DNA from: an uncultured Saccharospirillaceae bacterium
Lineage (GTDB): Bacteria; Pseudomonadota; Gammaproteobacteria; Pseudomonadales; Oceanobacteraceae
Assembly: GCA_947503895.1 (NCBI GenBank)
Contig: CANNFT010000005.1
Location: 62,001-126,000, forward strand
Length of the DNA: 64,000 nucleotides
Direction of reading: 5' to 3'
The translations under genes were made by a program, and so were the position numbers. Under the pieces are notes generated by a model that worked only from the letters and a program-made list of their open reading frames with translations, did not search any database and was not told the origin of the DNA. Positions 40,739-50,306 of the stretch are shown here, in pieces (position 1 is the first letter of the stretch; each line of letters starts with the position of its first letter).

Positions 40739-42109
40739 ATGGCCAAAAGAAAAATTGCTTATGTATGCTCCGAATGCGGAGCAGATCATAGCAAATGGCA
40801 GGGACAGTGCAGTGAGTGTCAGCAATGGAATACGCTGCAGGAATTTACTATCTCTTCGAAAAGCAGCGCCTCTTCCGGTGGATTAAGTAAGCAAGGTTAC
40901 ACCGGTGAGACACAAGCCAAAGTCGTTTCATTAAACGAAGTGTCGCTCGAAGAAGTTCCTCGTTTTACTTCCGGAATGGGCGAGTTTGACCGGGTGCTCG
41001 GCGGCGGTTTGGTGCCGGGCGCAGTGACATTAATTGGTGGGCATCCAGGTGCGGGTAAGTCCACCTTACTATTGCAAACGGTGTGTTTTCTCGCGGCTCA
41101 AATGCCTGTGTTATATGTCACCGGAGAAGAGTCACTGCAACAAGTCGGTATGCGCGCCAGGCGCTTAAATCTTCCTACCGATCAACTCAAAATGCTGGCC
41201 GAAACAGAGGTCGAGCAAATCGTGTCGTTGGCACGACATCATCAGCCCAAAGTGCTGGTCATTGATTCCATTCAAGTCATGCACGCTCCCGGCATTGAAT
41301 CGGCGGCGGGCAGTGTGTCTCAAGTGCGTGAGAGCGCCGCTTATCTAACGCGTTTTGCGAAACAAACCGGCACCGTCTTGTTTTTGGTGGGGCATGTTAC
41401 GAAAGACGGGAGCTTAGCGGGTCCAAAAGTACTTGAGCATATGATTGATTGCTCCGTGATGCTTGAAGGAGATGGCGACAGCCGCTTTCGGACGTTACGT
41501 GGTATTAAAAATCGATTTGGCGCAGTGAATGAATTAGGTGTCTTCGCCATGCTGGAAACCGGATTAAAAGAAGTCAAAAATCCGAGTTCTATATTTCTCA
41601 GTCGAAGCGAACAACCCGTATCGGGATCTGTCGTGATGGTCGTCTGGGAAGGCACACGTCCGCTATTGGTCGAAATCCAAGCATTGGTCGACGAAAGTCA
41701 TTTTGGTCACCCTAAACGGGTGGCAGTGGGCGCTGATCAGAACCGATTGTCCATGTTGTTAGCCGTCATGCATCGCCATGCCGGTGTGCACACTGGAGAT
41801 CAGGATGTCTACATTAATGTAGTCGGAGGCGTGAAGGTGACTGAAACGTCTGCTGACTTAGCATTATTACTCGCGGTCTTATCCAGTTTCAGAGATAAGC
41901 CCTTGCCACAGGATTTAGTCGTGTTTGGTGAGGTGGGGTTATCAGGGGAAATCCGTCCCGTACCCAGTGGTCAAGAGCGCCTAAAAGAGGCCGCGAAGCA
42001 TGGCTTCAAACGGGCCATTGCGCCAAAAGCCAATGTCCCCAAAGGCGGTATTGAGGGTATGGAAATTATGGCAGTTGAGCAAATTTCTCAGGCTTTGGAT
42101 TTAGTGTAG
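40739..42109 (+). CDS. radA: DNA repair protein RadA (Sms)
   Basis: RadA is a RecA-related, hexameric branch-migration helicase in recombination repair. The 456 residues show the N-terminal zinc finger (CSECGADHSKWQGQCSEC), Walker A GGHPGAGKSTLL, the RadA-specific KNRFG in GIKNRFGAVNELG, and the C-terminal Lon-like domain (VVGGVKVTETSADLALLLAVLSS, GEVGLSGEIRPV). ATG 40739 matches the family start (MAKRKIAYVCSECG). Confidence 0.97.
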   Translation: MAKRKIAYVCSECGADHSKWQGQCSECQQWNTLQEFTISSKSSASSGGLSKQGYTGETQAKVVSLNEVSLEEVPRFTSGMGEFDRVLGGGLVPGAVTLIGGHPGAGKSTLLLQTVCFLAAQMPVLYVTGEESLQQVGMRARRLNLPTDQLKMLAETEVEQIVSLARHHQPKVLVIDSIQVMHAPGIESAAGSVSQVRESAAYLTRFAKQTGTVLFLVGHVTKDGSLAGPKVLEHMIDCSVMLEGDGDSRFRTLRGIKNRFGAVNELGVFAMLETGLKEVKNPSSIFLSRSEQPVSGSVVMVVWEGTRPLLVEIQALVDESHFGHPKRVAVGADQNRLSMLLAVMHRHAGVHTGDQDVYINVVGGVKVTETSADLALLLAVLSSFRDKPLPQDLVVFGEVGLSGEIRPVPSGQERLKEAAKHGFKRAIAPKANVPKGGIEGMEIMAVEQISQALDLV

Positions 42110-42631
42110 ATCGACGTTATACGCGTTGCTATCTAGCACTCTGATGATTAACTCTCTGCGTTGTCAGAGCGTTGATTATCAAAGTCATGGTTACTTTATG
42201 ATGCGGTACGCGACTTCTTTTTGGGTCATTCGGACTCAACTTCAGCATGGCAGTTTAGCGATTCAGTAAAACTGGCCATAATTTGAGAGGCTTCGAAGTA
42301 GAAGCCCTCAGCCTCATTTTGAGTTTTACCGTTGTTATACTGTTGCTGCTTTAATTGAGAATAATCACCAGTGATGTAACTTGTTGAGTGTTCCGTTTCA
42401 GCAAAACCCGATTAATCCCGATTTTATTGGGCACGTTGAGCGGAACCCTGATATGACGTTAAAAGTATTAGCTATACAGGGTGTCCCTGTAGCTTGTGCA
42501 AGACTCAAGTTAAAATAACTAATAGGGGCCTTCACTCTAACAGCCTAAGTCATTCGGCTGCTTAACATGCACAGGGCGTCCATATATGTCCAGTTAATTC
42601 AAAACTGGATTTATGATTAAAGGGCTAAACG
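42110..42631. other. Gene-free stretch after radA with a run of hairpins
   Basis: At least five inverted repeats are present: 42147-42176 (ATTAACTCTCTG/CAGAGCGTTGAT, two weak pairs), 42289-42306 (GGCTTC/GAAGCC), 42475-42491 (TACAGGG/CCCTGTA), 42541-42560 (CAGCC/GGCTG) and 42589-42609 (TCCAGTT/AACTGGA). No open frame of note is seen. The first may end radA transcripts. The density of hairpins directly before an orphan immunity-type gene is unusual. Confidence 0.5.
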
Positions 42632-43069
42632 ATGGATTTCGAAGCTTTTAAAAGATTGGTAGAGAAAAGAAGAAATGAACATCCGGTTTGGTTTGGAATA
42701 GATCCAGATGAAACACCCGATGAAGTAGCTTTGATTGAAGCAGAGGTGAAGCTAGGCGCTAATCTTCCTACAGATTATAAGAAGTTCATCCTTGAATACG
42801 GTGGCGGATATTTTGTGTTTTCGAACGTGTTTTCTTTGGAAGGTGGAAGTGACTGGCATTTGGTTGATCAAAATTATAAGTATGGTGCAATTCGCGATGG
42901 CCATGTTCTGGTTTCGGAAAATGGTTCTGGCGATTTCTATGGGTTTAAGATTGTTGATGGTGTTTGTGAGCCAAAAATATACTTCTATGATCACGCAGTT
43001 GAATTATGGCAAGAGACACCATATAACAGCCTTTATGACTACCTTGAGGTTGCTGCTTTCTCTAACTAG
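42632..43069 (+). CDS. SMI1/KNR4 (SUKH) family protein
   Basis: The 145-residue protein has the SUKH signature: an N-terminal helix with IEAEVKLGANLPTDYKKFILEYGGGYF, then a beta sheet containing GSGDFYGF and a C-terminal LYDYLEV helix. Members often act as immunity proteins against contact-dependent or secreted toxins. No toxin gene is next to it, so it is an orphan. A good ribosome binding site (AAGGG) lies before ATG 42632. The surrounding DNA is AT-rich and full of inverted repeats, unlike its neighbours, which suggests transfer. Confidence 0.8.
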   Translation: MDFEAFKRLVEKRRNEHPVWFGIDPDETPDEVALIEAEVKLGANLPTDYKKFILEYGGGYFVFSNVFSLEGGSDWHLVDQNYKYGAIRDGHVLVSENGSGDFYGFKIVDGVCEPKIYFYDHAVELWQETPYNSLYDYLEVAAFSN

Positions 43070-43462
43070 TGCCCATCCATAAATGGCCATATTTTAGTTT
43101 TCTTAGCCACAATTTACATTGGCTGTTTATAACCTACCGTGACACTCAGCGCGCGAAGCGAAGCTGGCGCAAGATCCGATTTGAAATTCTATATGGTAAG
43201 GTCTAGCAAACCGCCAAAACCCCGAGTCATGGGCGATAATCGGTAACGATAAGGTTAAGCGTTGACAGGGAAAAGCATAGGTTCAGTAATGAGTTCTGAA
43301 ATTACGCGTTAAGAACGCTGGCCTCGTTGGGTTAGAGAAAGGAAATAAAACATTTGCGCTAACTGCGAGCAAAATGTTGGGCGTTATCCATGAGGCACCG
43401 GCCTCATCCCTTTGTTTTTCAGTATCGGATATACCACTGGTAAGGCGCTGACATGAGTACCT
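43070..43462. other. Gene-free stretch with integron-like end sequence
   Basis: No gene is seen. Near the right end, 43349-43378 has imperfect arms AACATTTGCGC and GCGAGCAAAATGTT with two unpaired bases, followed at once by GGGCGTTATCC (43379-43389). This resembles the right side of an integron attC site, but no complete left side was found at the usual distance. TTATAAC at about 43128-43134 would be a left core only if the site were unusually long. The 43390-43407 hairpin (ATGAGGC/GCCTCAT) follows. Confidence 0.35.
43390..43419 (+). terminator. Possible terminator before the PilZ gene
   Basis: Arms ATGAGGC and GCCTCAT around ACCG, followed by CCCTTTGTTTTTC. The T run is interrupted, so strength is uncertain. 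Confidence 0.45.
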
Positions 43463-43834
43463 TTAGAGCTCCTCCTCATGCGCTTCAATCAATGCCGTCA
43501 GTTCTCGATTATGCATGTCCGCGCCAATATTCAGTTCCATCAACCGTTTGAGCTGGGTAATAGAGTCGAGGTCGATATGCGCGCAGCGACAGCCTGCGGA
43601 TTGTGCCGTCGTATGAACTAAATTGACGTCCATGCAGATGTGAACATCACCGCTTAGTTCGATATTCACTTTAAGGGGCTGACCGGGGTTAATGCTCCAG
43701 TCTTCGGGTTGTTTGAATAACAGACCGTTGAGACTGATATCGATTAACTCGACCGCCCACCTATTGCCACCTTGTTCGACATGGGTTTGTGCGTCAAAAG
43801 GTACGCGTGAAAAGTGACGACGTTGCTCATTCAT
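43463..43834 (-). CDS. PilZ-domain c-di-GMP-binding protein
   Basis: The 123-residue protein has both c-di-GMP contacts of PilZ domains: the R-x-x-x-R type loop in EQRRHFSRVPF near the N terminus and D-I-S-L-N-G about 30 residues later. There is no other domain, so it is a stand-alone effector that should change binding partners when c-di-GMP is high. It follows ettA on the minus strand with 41 bp between. A large GGDEF-EAL gene lies divergently 2 kb away. Confidence 0.88.
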   Translation of the reverse strand: MNEQRRHFSRVPFDAQTHVEQGGNRWAVELIDISLNGLLFKQPEDWSINPGQPLKVNIELSGDVHICMDVNLVHTTAQSAGCRCAHIDLDSITQLKRLMELNIGADMHNRELTALIEAHEEEL

Positions 43835-43875
43835 GCTGGCTCCTCACTTGGCATGAGAAGCCAGAAGCTTCTCGT

Positions 43876-45540
43876 TTATCCTAAACGTTTGTAGCGGATT
43901 CGCTTGGGTTGATCGGCTTCAGCGCCGAAGCGACGTTTACGATCTTCCACATAATCCGCGTAGTTGCCTTCCATAAAGTATAGCTGGCTCTCACCTTCGT
44001 AAGCCAAAATATGGGTCGCAATACGATCCAAAAACCAACGGTCGTGTGAAATAACAATAGCACAGCCGGGAAAGCTCAGGAGGGCTTCTTCGAGTGCACG
44101 CAGTGTTTCGACGTCCAAGTCATTGGACGGCTCATCCAGCAGCAACATGTTCGCACCTTGTTTCAGGACACAAGCCAGTTGCAATCGTCCCCTTTCACCA
44201 CCGGATAATTCACCCACCCGTTTTTGCTGATCATTGCCTTTGAAATTGAAACGCCCGCAATAGGCGCGTGATGAAACGTCGTAATTACCAATTTGAATTT
44301 GATCCATGCCGCCAGATATGGCTTCCCAGACGGTCTTGTTGTCGTCTAACTGATCACGGAGCTGTTCCACAAAGGCGGTTTTAACCGTTTCTCCCACACG
44401 AATGGTGCCGGAATCCGGTTGATCCACGCCGGCAACCATGCGGAACAAGGTGGATTTACCTGCGCCATTGGCACCGATCACACCAACGATGGCGCCTGGT
44501 GGAATGCTCGCAGTAAAATTATCAATCAGCAATTGATCGCCGAATGATTTAGAGACGCCATCAAACTCGACCACAATGTCGCCCAATCGCTCGCCGGGTG
44601 GAATAAAGATTTCATTGGTTTCGTTGCGCTTTTGGAAGTCTTGATTGTTCAGCTCATCAAAGCGTGCGATACGGGCTTTGCTTTTGGCTTGTCGTGCCTT
44701 CGGATTTGAGCGAACCCACTCTAATTCGTGTTTAATGGTGCGTTCGAGGGCGGCGTGCTTTTTGTCTTCTTGTTCCAAGCGCGCTTCTTTTTGCTCCAGC
44801 CATGAAGTGTAATTGCCTTGGAAAGGAATGCCGTGACCACGGTCGAGTTCTAAAATCCACTCAGCACAGTTATCAAGGAAGTACCGGTCGTGGGTAATGG
44901 CCACCACGGTGCCGGGGTAATCTTCGAGGAAGCGTTCTAACCAAGCGACGGACTCGGCATCCAAGTGGTTGGTGGGTTCGTCTAGCAGCAGCATGTCTGG
45001 GTTGGACATCATTAATCGGCACAATGCGACACGACGACGTTCCCCTCCGGATAATTTGGTGACATCGGCATCCCAAGGTGGCAGACGTAAAGCGTCTGCT
45101 GCACGCTCTAATTTATGATCTAAATTGTGCCCGTCGGCGGCTTCGATTTGTGCTTCTAGTCGAGCTTGTTTCTTGGCTAAGGCATCAAAGTCTGCACCTT
45201 CTTCGGCGTAAGCTGCGTACACCTTATCTAATTCCGCCATTGCGTTGAGTGTGTCACGGACGCCGTCTTCTACGTTGCCCTTCACATCTTTTTCTGGGTC
45301 TAATTCAGGCTCTTGCGGTAGGTAACCAATATTGATGTCAGGTTGAGGGCGGGCTTCACCGTTAAATTCTTTATCTACGCCTGCCATGATGCGCAGCAAG
45401 GTGGATTTTCCCGCTCCATTGAGGCCTAAAACGCCAATCTTCGCGCCAGGGAAAAAGGATAGGGAGATGTCTTTTAAAATCTCTCTCTTGGGTGGAACCA
45501 CCTTTCCGACGCGGTTCATAGTGAAGACGTATTGTGCCAT
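43876..45540 (-). CDS. ettA: Energy-dependent translational throttle protein EttA (ABC-F)
   Basis: EttA is a soluble ABC-F ATPase that binds the ribosomal E site and gates entry into elongation according to the ATP/ADP ratio. The 554 residues hold two ABC domains with Walker A GLNGAGKSTLL and GANGAGKSTLF, signatures LSGGERRRVALCRL and LSGGERGRLQLA, and the arm and linker regions typical of EttA (WVRSNPKARQAKSKARIARF). The C terminus GAEADQPKRIRYKRL matches the family. The ribosome binding site AAAGG is rather far (12 bp) from ATG 45540. Confidence 0.97.
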   Translation of the reverse strand: MAQYVFTMNRVGKVVPPKREILKDISLSFFPGAKIGVLGLNGAGKSTLLRIMAGVDKEFNGEARPQPDINIGYLPQEPELDPEKDVKGNVEDGVRDTLNAMAELDKVYAAYAEEGADFDALAKKQARLEAQIEAADGHNLDHKLERAADALRLPPWDADVTKLSGGERRRVALCRLMMSNPDMLLLDEPTNHLDAESVAWLERFLEDYPGTVVAITHDRYFLDNCAEWILELDRGHGIPFQGNYTSWLEQKEARLEQEDKKHAALERTIKHELEWVRSNPKARQAKSKARIARFDELNNQDFQKRNETNEIFIPPGERLGDIVVEFDGVSKSFGDQLLIDNFTASIPPGAIVGVIGANGAGKSTLFRMVAGVDQPDSGTIRVGETVKTAFVEQLRDQLDDNKTVWEAISGGMDQIQIGNYDVSSRAYCGRFNFKGNDQQKRVGELSGGERGRLQLACVLKQGANMLLLDEPSNDLDVETLRALEEALLSFPGCAIVISHDRWFLDRIATHILAYEGESQLYFMEGNYADYVEDRKRRFGAEADQPKRIRYKRLG

Positions 45541-45759
45541 GTTGATGCGGTACCTTTAAAAGACGGTTTAGGGGTGAAAAAAGACGTTTTATTTCGGAAT
45601 CGGCAGGCAGTATTGAAAAGTAACTACCGAGATTGCTAACACGGGGTGCAATGTCAGTCCGAAAGGCTGTTAGAATTCAGCGGCAAAGCTATAAGATTCA
45701 CTCACTAAACGCAAACCTTATCCGGTAGCGGTGGGTAAACTCAGTGGAGAGCAGGTGAC

Positions 45760-48700
45760 GTGCCAGTCAGCACCCAAAATCACAAAGACTATGTCGTCCC
45801 TTTATTGGTGCTGTTTTTCATTTTTTTATTGTTTGTGCTGGGTATTTCTTTCTATTTACAGGGTAACCGAGCACTGAGTAATTATCAGCGCGCCATGGAA
45901 AGCACGCTCGACAGCTACGTATCCCAAGCAGCCATTACTTCTCGAGCGGTGATCAAGGTCACCGATATGCTGGTCAATAATCAATATTCCAATCTGGTCA
46001 ATTTCCTGCACGGCGACAAATCATTAGGCTCTGAGATCGAAATGGTCATGGCGGGTAATGCGTATAATTACCGCGGTTTTATGTTATTCGACGGTGATCG
46101 TCAATTGCAGTACGACAGTCAGGATGCATTGAGTGCCGCAGAAACGACGTTTATTCAAGAATACTTACTGAAGTCTTTGCGCAAGCTTGATTTGCAAAGT
46201 GAGATATTTGGCGCTTACTTCGGTGGCCCGAGCGGGTTATACACAGCGACGGCGATTAAAAGTAAAAATCGTATTATGGGGTACTTTGTGATTCGTCGGC
46301 CTTATGCAGCCTATGCGAATTCCATTCGTTTGGATCAATACCCCGGCTTTAGCTTATGGCTGTTAGATCGAGCCTCATCTAATGTTTTGATTGGCGAAGG
46401 ACAGCTATTTGAATGGGATGAGCCGGTTAAATTAAACACCCTTGCTGATGAGCGGCGGATATTCAGTCGAAAAGCCATCGAGGGGACACCATGGGATGTG
46501 GTCGCACTGCCCAAGCAAGACTACATCTTGAATGAATTACTGAGTTTAGCGCTGCCTAAACTCTTCTTTTTGCTGCTGTATGCACTTTTAGCCATTTGGA
46601 CGGTGCGTTATGTCCGTCGAGTGCAAAATCATCATGGTGAACAACTGGATGTATTCGCACAACAATCGGAGCGGGCAGAACAAGCCTTGTCCTATATTAG
46701 AGAAGCGGTCATCACCACAGACATAAAAGGTCGCATTCTTTATTTAAATTCAGCGGCCACCCAATGGGTGCGCACAGAAAGCGGTGCCGTGCCGGATGAG
46801 GAAATGTCGCAATTTTCGAGTCTCTTATCAGCCGATCATCATCAGCGACAACCCTCTGTGGTGGGTAAGCGCTTAAAGTCCGTATTTCAGCTATCCGGTG
46901 CTCGTTGGATGCAAAAATGGGATGTCACATCACTTCAATCCACAGAGGGGCAGCCGACAGAACTTTTCGCCATTGTGAAGGGCGCAAAGGTGAATCTGCG
47001 CATTACCCATCATTTATTTAAAAATGGGAAAAATAAAACCGCTGTGGTGTGGGTTATCCGCAATGTTACTCAGCAAGTGGCAGACCGAGAACTATTAGAA
47101 GAAAATCGGGCACGCTATCACGCGCTATACGAAGGCGCGGGCGTTGGTATGTGGCATGTGGATATTACCTTAGTACGCACGTGGCTCGAAGGTTTGTCCG
47201 GCATAATTCCTTCGGAATACTTGGCGGTTCATCCGAGAGAAATACATCGACTCCGTGCTGCTTTTCAATTAATGGATGTGAATTTAGCAGCCGTGCGCAC
47301 GGCCGGACTGACATCCAAAGAAAAACTCAAAGCGGTGGCCAATACCTTGTTTAAGGGGCGCAATCAAAATCTGTTGGTGTGTGTGGCGAACGCTCTTTTT
47401 CTGAAGAAAGAAAGCATCAGCTTAGAAGCAGAGGTCAATGATATTGAAGGCGTTCCTCGGCACTACGTCGTGAATGTTACTTTTGATACTGTGGGGCAAG
47501 ATCAAGCCTTGATTAGCTTCATTGACATCAGTGACCGCATCGCCGCAGAAAAGGCGGTGAAACAAAGTGAGCAGTTTTGGTCGAGTGTTATTCAAGCTCT
47601 GCCCGATACCGTTTATGTGAATGACCTCATCGAAAAAAATACCGTGTTTGTCAGTCGGCATGTTGCAGAATTGATTGGTTATAGTGAGCAAGAAGCCAAA
47701 CAGGTCGAGCACTGGAAAGCGCTCACACACCCAGATGATCAGCAAAAATTAACGGCTTCCATACAAACCCTTCGCAATATGAAAGCAGGGGAAGTGCTGG
47801 AAACAGAATTGCGTTTGAAACATCGCAATGGCAGCTGGCGGGTGATGCGCTTTAGAGACTGCGTATTTACCACCAACGAGAAACACGAATCCAAACTTTA
47901 TGTTGGCATGGGACGTGATGTCACGGAAGAAAATGATGCGCGTGTTCAACTGGCTTACAGTGAACGTCAATACCGCGTGTTAGCACAAAGCATCAGCGAC
48001 ATCGTGATTACCCTCGATAGCCATTTGGAATTAACGTTTGTCAGCCCATCCGTTGAAAAAATTCTGGGAGTGCAACCCAGCCAAGTCATGCGAGAAGGTT
48101 TGCAAATGATTTTCGCACCGGATGCGTATCGTCGCCTGGAAGTATTGGGCCGTAAAGATATTCACGATGCGGTCATGCACCAGCAACAACGTAAGAATCA
48201 CCACAAAATACGCAGCATTGATTTACTGGCTCAAACTTTCAGTGGCGAACCGGTTATTTTGGAAGTGCAAGCCAGCATACTGCGCGATGAAGAAGGCAGA
48301 GTCGAAGGATTGCTGGCGATTGGACGGGATGTGACGCAGCGTCGAGCGATCGAGCAGGAAGTGCGTACTGCAGCCGAAGTGTTTGAAAACTCATCCGAAG
48401 CCATCGTGGTCACGGATGTCCGTGGCCATATTCAACGAGTCAATCGCGCCTTTAGTCATATGACAGGCTACCAATTGGCTGAAGTGAAAAGCAAAGACCC
48501 CATTCGGTTTTTAAGTCCCACGTTATCGCGAGCGGTTAGACGAAATATCATTGATGCCCTCGTACACGAAGGCTATTGGCAGGGCGAAGTGTCTTACCGT
48601 ACACAATCTGGCGAAATGCGTCCCAGCTGGACAGGGGTCACCGCGCTGAAAGATGATATGGGCAAGGTGCAAAGTCACATCGTGATCAGTTCGGATATTA

Positions 48701-50064
48701 CCGAGCGTAAAGTCAGTGAAGCGCGCATTCAACGATTGGCCTATTACGATCCGCTGACGGAACTGCCTAATCGAAGTCAAATGCATGAAAAGCTTGATCA
48801 TTTAATGAAAGACCCACGACGTTCCGTGGCGTTACTGTTTATCGATTTAGATCGCTTCAAACCGATTAACGACACCATGGGGCACCCAGTCGGTGACCAA
48901 GTGCTGGTGGATGTAGCGCATCGTCTACGTCATGCCATTCGAGAGCAAGATCTGGTGGCCCGCATAGGTGGTGATGAATTTACCATCATCATGCCAGGGT
49001 TTGAGGATACACAAGCGGCTAGCCATGAAGCGATTCAAGAAAGTGAGCGAATACTTCAGCGCTTAATGAAACCCTTTACCATCAAAGATCGCCAACTATT
49101 CCTCTCCGCGAGCATCGGCGTGGCTTTGTTTCCTAAAGATGCAGATAACGGCACGGACCTACTGCGAAATGCAGACACGGCGATGTATTACGCGAAAGCC
49201 ATGGGTAAAAATAACTTTCAATTTTATGCCGAAGAAATGAATGTTAAGGCTATGGAGCGTCTGGAGCTTGAAAATAATCTACACCAAGCCCTGCGCCGCG
49301 ATGAGTTTGAAATTTACTATCAGCCTCAATTGGACACCAATCGAAATGAAATCTGCGGCATTGAAGCCTTGCTACGTTGGCGACGCCCGCATCATGGGTT
49401 AGTCGGTCCTGACTTATTCGTGCCCATCATTGAAGAAACCGGGTTAATTGTGCCGGTCGGTGAATGGGTACTGCGCAAGGTGTGTGAACAGATCATTGAG
49501 TGGCAGGAAGAAGGGCTCGTCGTGCCCACCTTTGCAGTGAACTTGTCAGCGCGTCAATTTAAAGATGAACAAATGCTGGATCGCATTTGCCGCATCGTCA
49601 ATGAAACTGGGGTTGACCCTGAATTAATTGAATTGGAGCTGACCGAAAGTATCTTGATGGACGACGTACAGCGCACACTGGCCGTGCTAAACGAGGCCCG
49701 TAAAATGGGCTTCCATATCTCCATCGATGATTTTGGTACCGGGTATTCGTCTCTGAGTTACTTGAAGCAGTTCCCTGTGGATAACTTGAAAATTGACCAG
49801 AGCTTCATCAAAAACCTGCCCTATAATCAGGAAGATGCGCAAATCACACGCACCATAGTCGCCATGGCGAACATCTTAGGGTTGGGCGTGATCGCCGAAG
49901 GGGTAGAGACCTTAGAGCAGCAGTTGTTTTTGCAGGAGGTGGGTTGCCACCGCGTGCAAGGCTACCGTTATAGTCGACCTGTGCAGGCAGACTATCTGGC
50001 GGAAACGTTTCTTGAGTCAGAAGCTTTGTTGGAAGTGGACGCAGAAAGTGACCCCGTAATTTAA
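45760..50064 (+). CDS. Membrane-bound multi-PAS GGDEF-EAL protein
   Basis: The 1434-residue protein should make or degrade c-di-GMP. A membrane helix (about 12-34), a periplasmic sensor part (about 35-255) and a second helix (about 262-285) are followed by about five PAS-like domains (starting near 300, 450, 600, 735 and 865). The GGDEF domain (about 995-1160) has an intact RIGGDEF site. The EAL domain (about 1180-1425) has EALLRW, NLSARQF, ELTESIL, DDFGTGYSSLSYL and EGVETLEQ, so both activities may be real. Start is GTG 45760 with GGAGAGCAGG upstream. It stands between ettA (divergent) and glyA. Confidence 0.92.
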   Translation: MPVSTQNHKDYVVPLLVLFFIFLLFVLGISFYLQGNRALSNYQRAMESTLDSYVSQAAITSRAVIKVTDMLVNNQYSNLVNFLHGDKSLGSEIEMVMAGNAYNYRGFMLFDGDRQLQYDSQDALSAAETTFIQEYLLKSLRKLDLQSEIFGAYFGGPSGLYTATAIKSKNRIMGYFVIRRPYAAYANSIRLDQYPGFSLWLLDRASSNVLIGEGQLFEWDEPVKLNTLADERRIFSRKAIEGTPWDVVALPKQDYILNELLSLALPKLFFLLLYALLAIWTVRYVRRVQNHHGEQLDVFAQQSERAEQALSYIREAVITTDIKGRILYLNSAATQWVRTESGAVPDEEMSQFSSLLSADHHQRQPSVVGKRLKSVFQLSGARWMQKWDVTSLQSTEGQPTELFAIVKGAKVNLRITHHLFKNGKNKTAVVWVIRNVTQQVADRELLEENRARYHALYEGAGVGMWHVDITLVRTWLEGLSGIIPSEYLAVHPREIHRLRAAFQLMDVNLAAVRTAGLTSKEKLKAVANTLFKGRNQNLLVCVANALFLKKESISLEAEVNDIEGVPRHYVVNVTFDTVGQDQALISFIDISDRIAAEKAVKQSEQFWSSVIQALPDTVYVNDLIEKNTVFVSRHVAELIGYSEQEAKQVEHWKALTHPDDQQKLTASIQTLRNMKAGEVLETELRLKHRNGSWRVMRFRDCVFTTNEKHESKLYVGMGRDVTEENDARVQLAYSERQYRVLAQSISDIVITLDSHLELTFVSPSVEKILGVQPSQVMREGLQMIFAPDAYRRLEVLGRKDIHDAVMHQQQRKNHHKIRSIDLLAQTFSGEPVILEVQASILRDEEGRVEGLLAIGRDVTQRRAIEQEVRTAAEVFENSSEAIVVTDVRGHIQRVNRAFSHMTGYQLAEVKSKDPIRFLSPTLSRAVRRNIIDALVHEGYWQGEVSYRTQSGEMRPSWTGVTALKDDMGKVQSHIVISSDITERKVSEARIQRLAYYDPLTELPNRSQMHEKLDHLMKDPRRSVALLFIDLDRFKPINDTMGHPVGDQVLVDVAHRLRHAIREQDLVARIGGDEFTIIMPGFEDTQAASHEAIQESERILQRLMKPFTIKDRQLFLSASIGVALFPKDADNGTDLLRNADTAMYYAKAMGKNNFQFYAEEMNVKAMERLELENNLHQALRRDEFEIYYQPQLDTNRNEICGIEALLRWRRPHHGLVGPDLFVPIIEETGLIVPVGEWVLRKVCEQIIEWQEEGLVVPTFAVNLSARQFKDEQMLDRICRIVNETGVDPELIELELTESILMDDVQRTLAVLNEARKMGFHISIDDFGTGYSSLSYLKQFPVDNLKIDQSFIKNLPYNQEDAQITRTIVAMANILGLGVIAEGVETLEQQLFLQEVGCHRVQGYRYSRPVQADYLAETFLESEALLEVDAESDPVI

Positions 50065-50306
50065 AGGCACGTTCAACTAAAAGCACACCCAGCTATAGGC
50101 ACACGCAATGCTGGCGTAAAAAACGATACGCCCATGCCGCCAGTATGAGTGTTGTTGAAGCACAGTTGATCCTGTTTCAAGTGCTGCCTTTGAGCACCTG
50201 ATATACAATACCGCATCAAAATTGCTCGCACTGGCCTGCGTGCATCACCAATCTAGAGATCGATGCATCTTCACGCCGCATCAGACCATACTTATAGGGG
50301 TTTACC

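Noticed and set aside
50065..50306. Riboswitch in the glyA leader
   Set aside because: One small hairpin is visible, but nothing matching a glycine, purine or folate riboswitch core.
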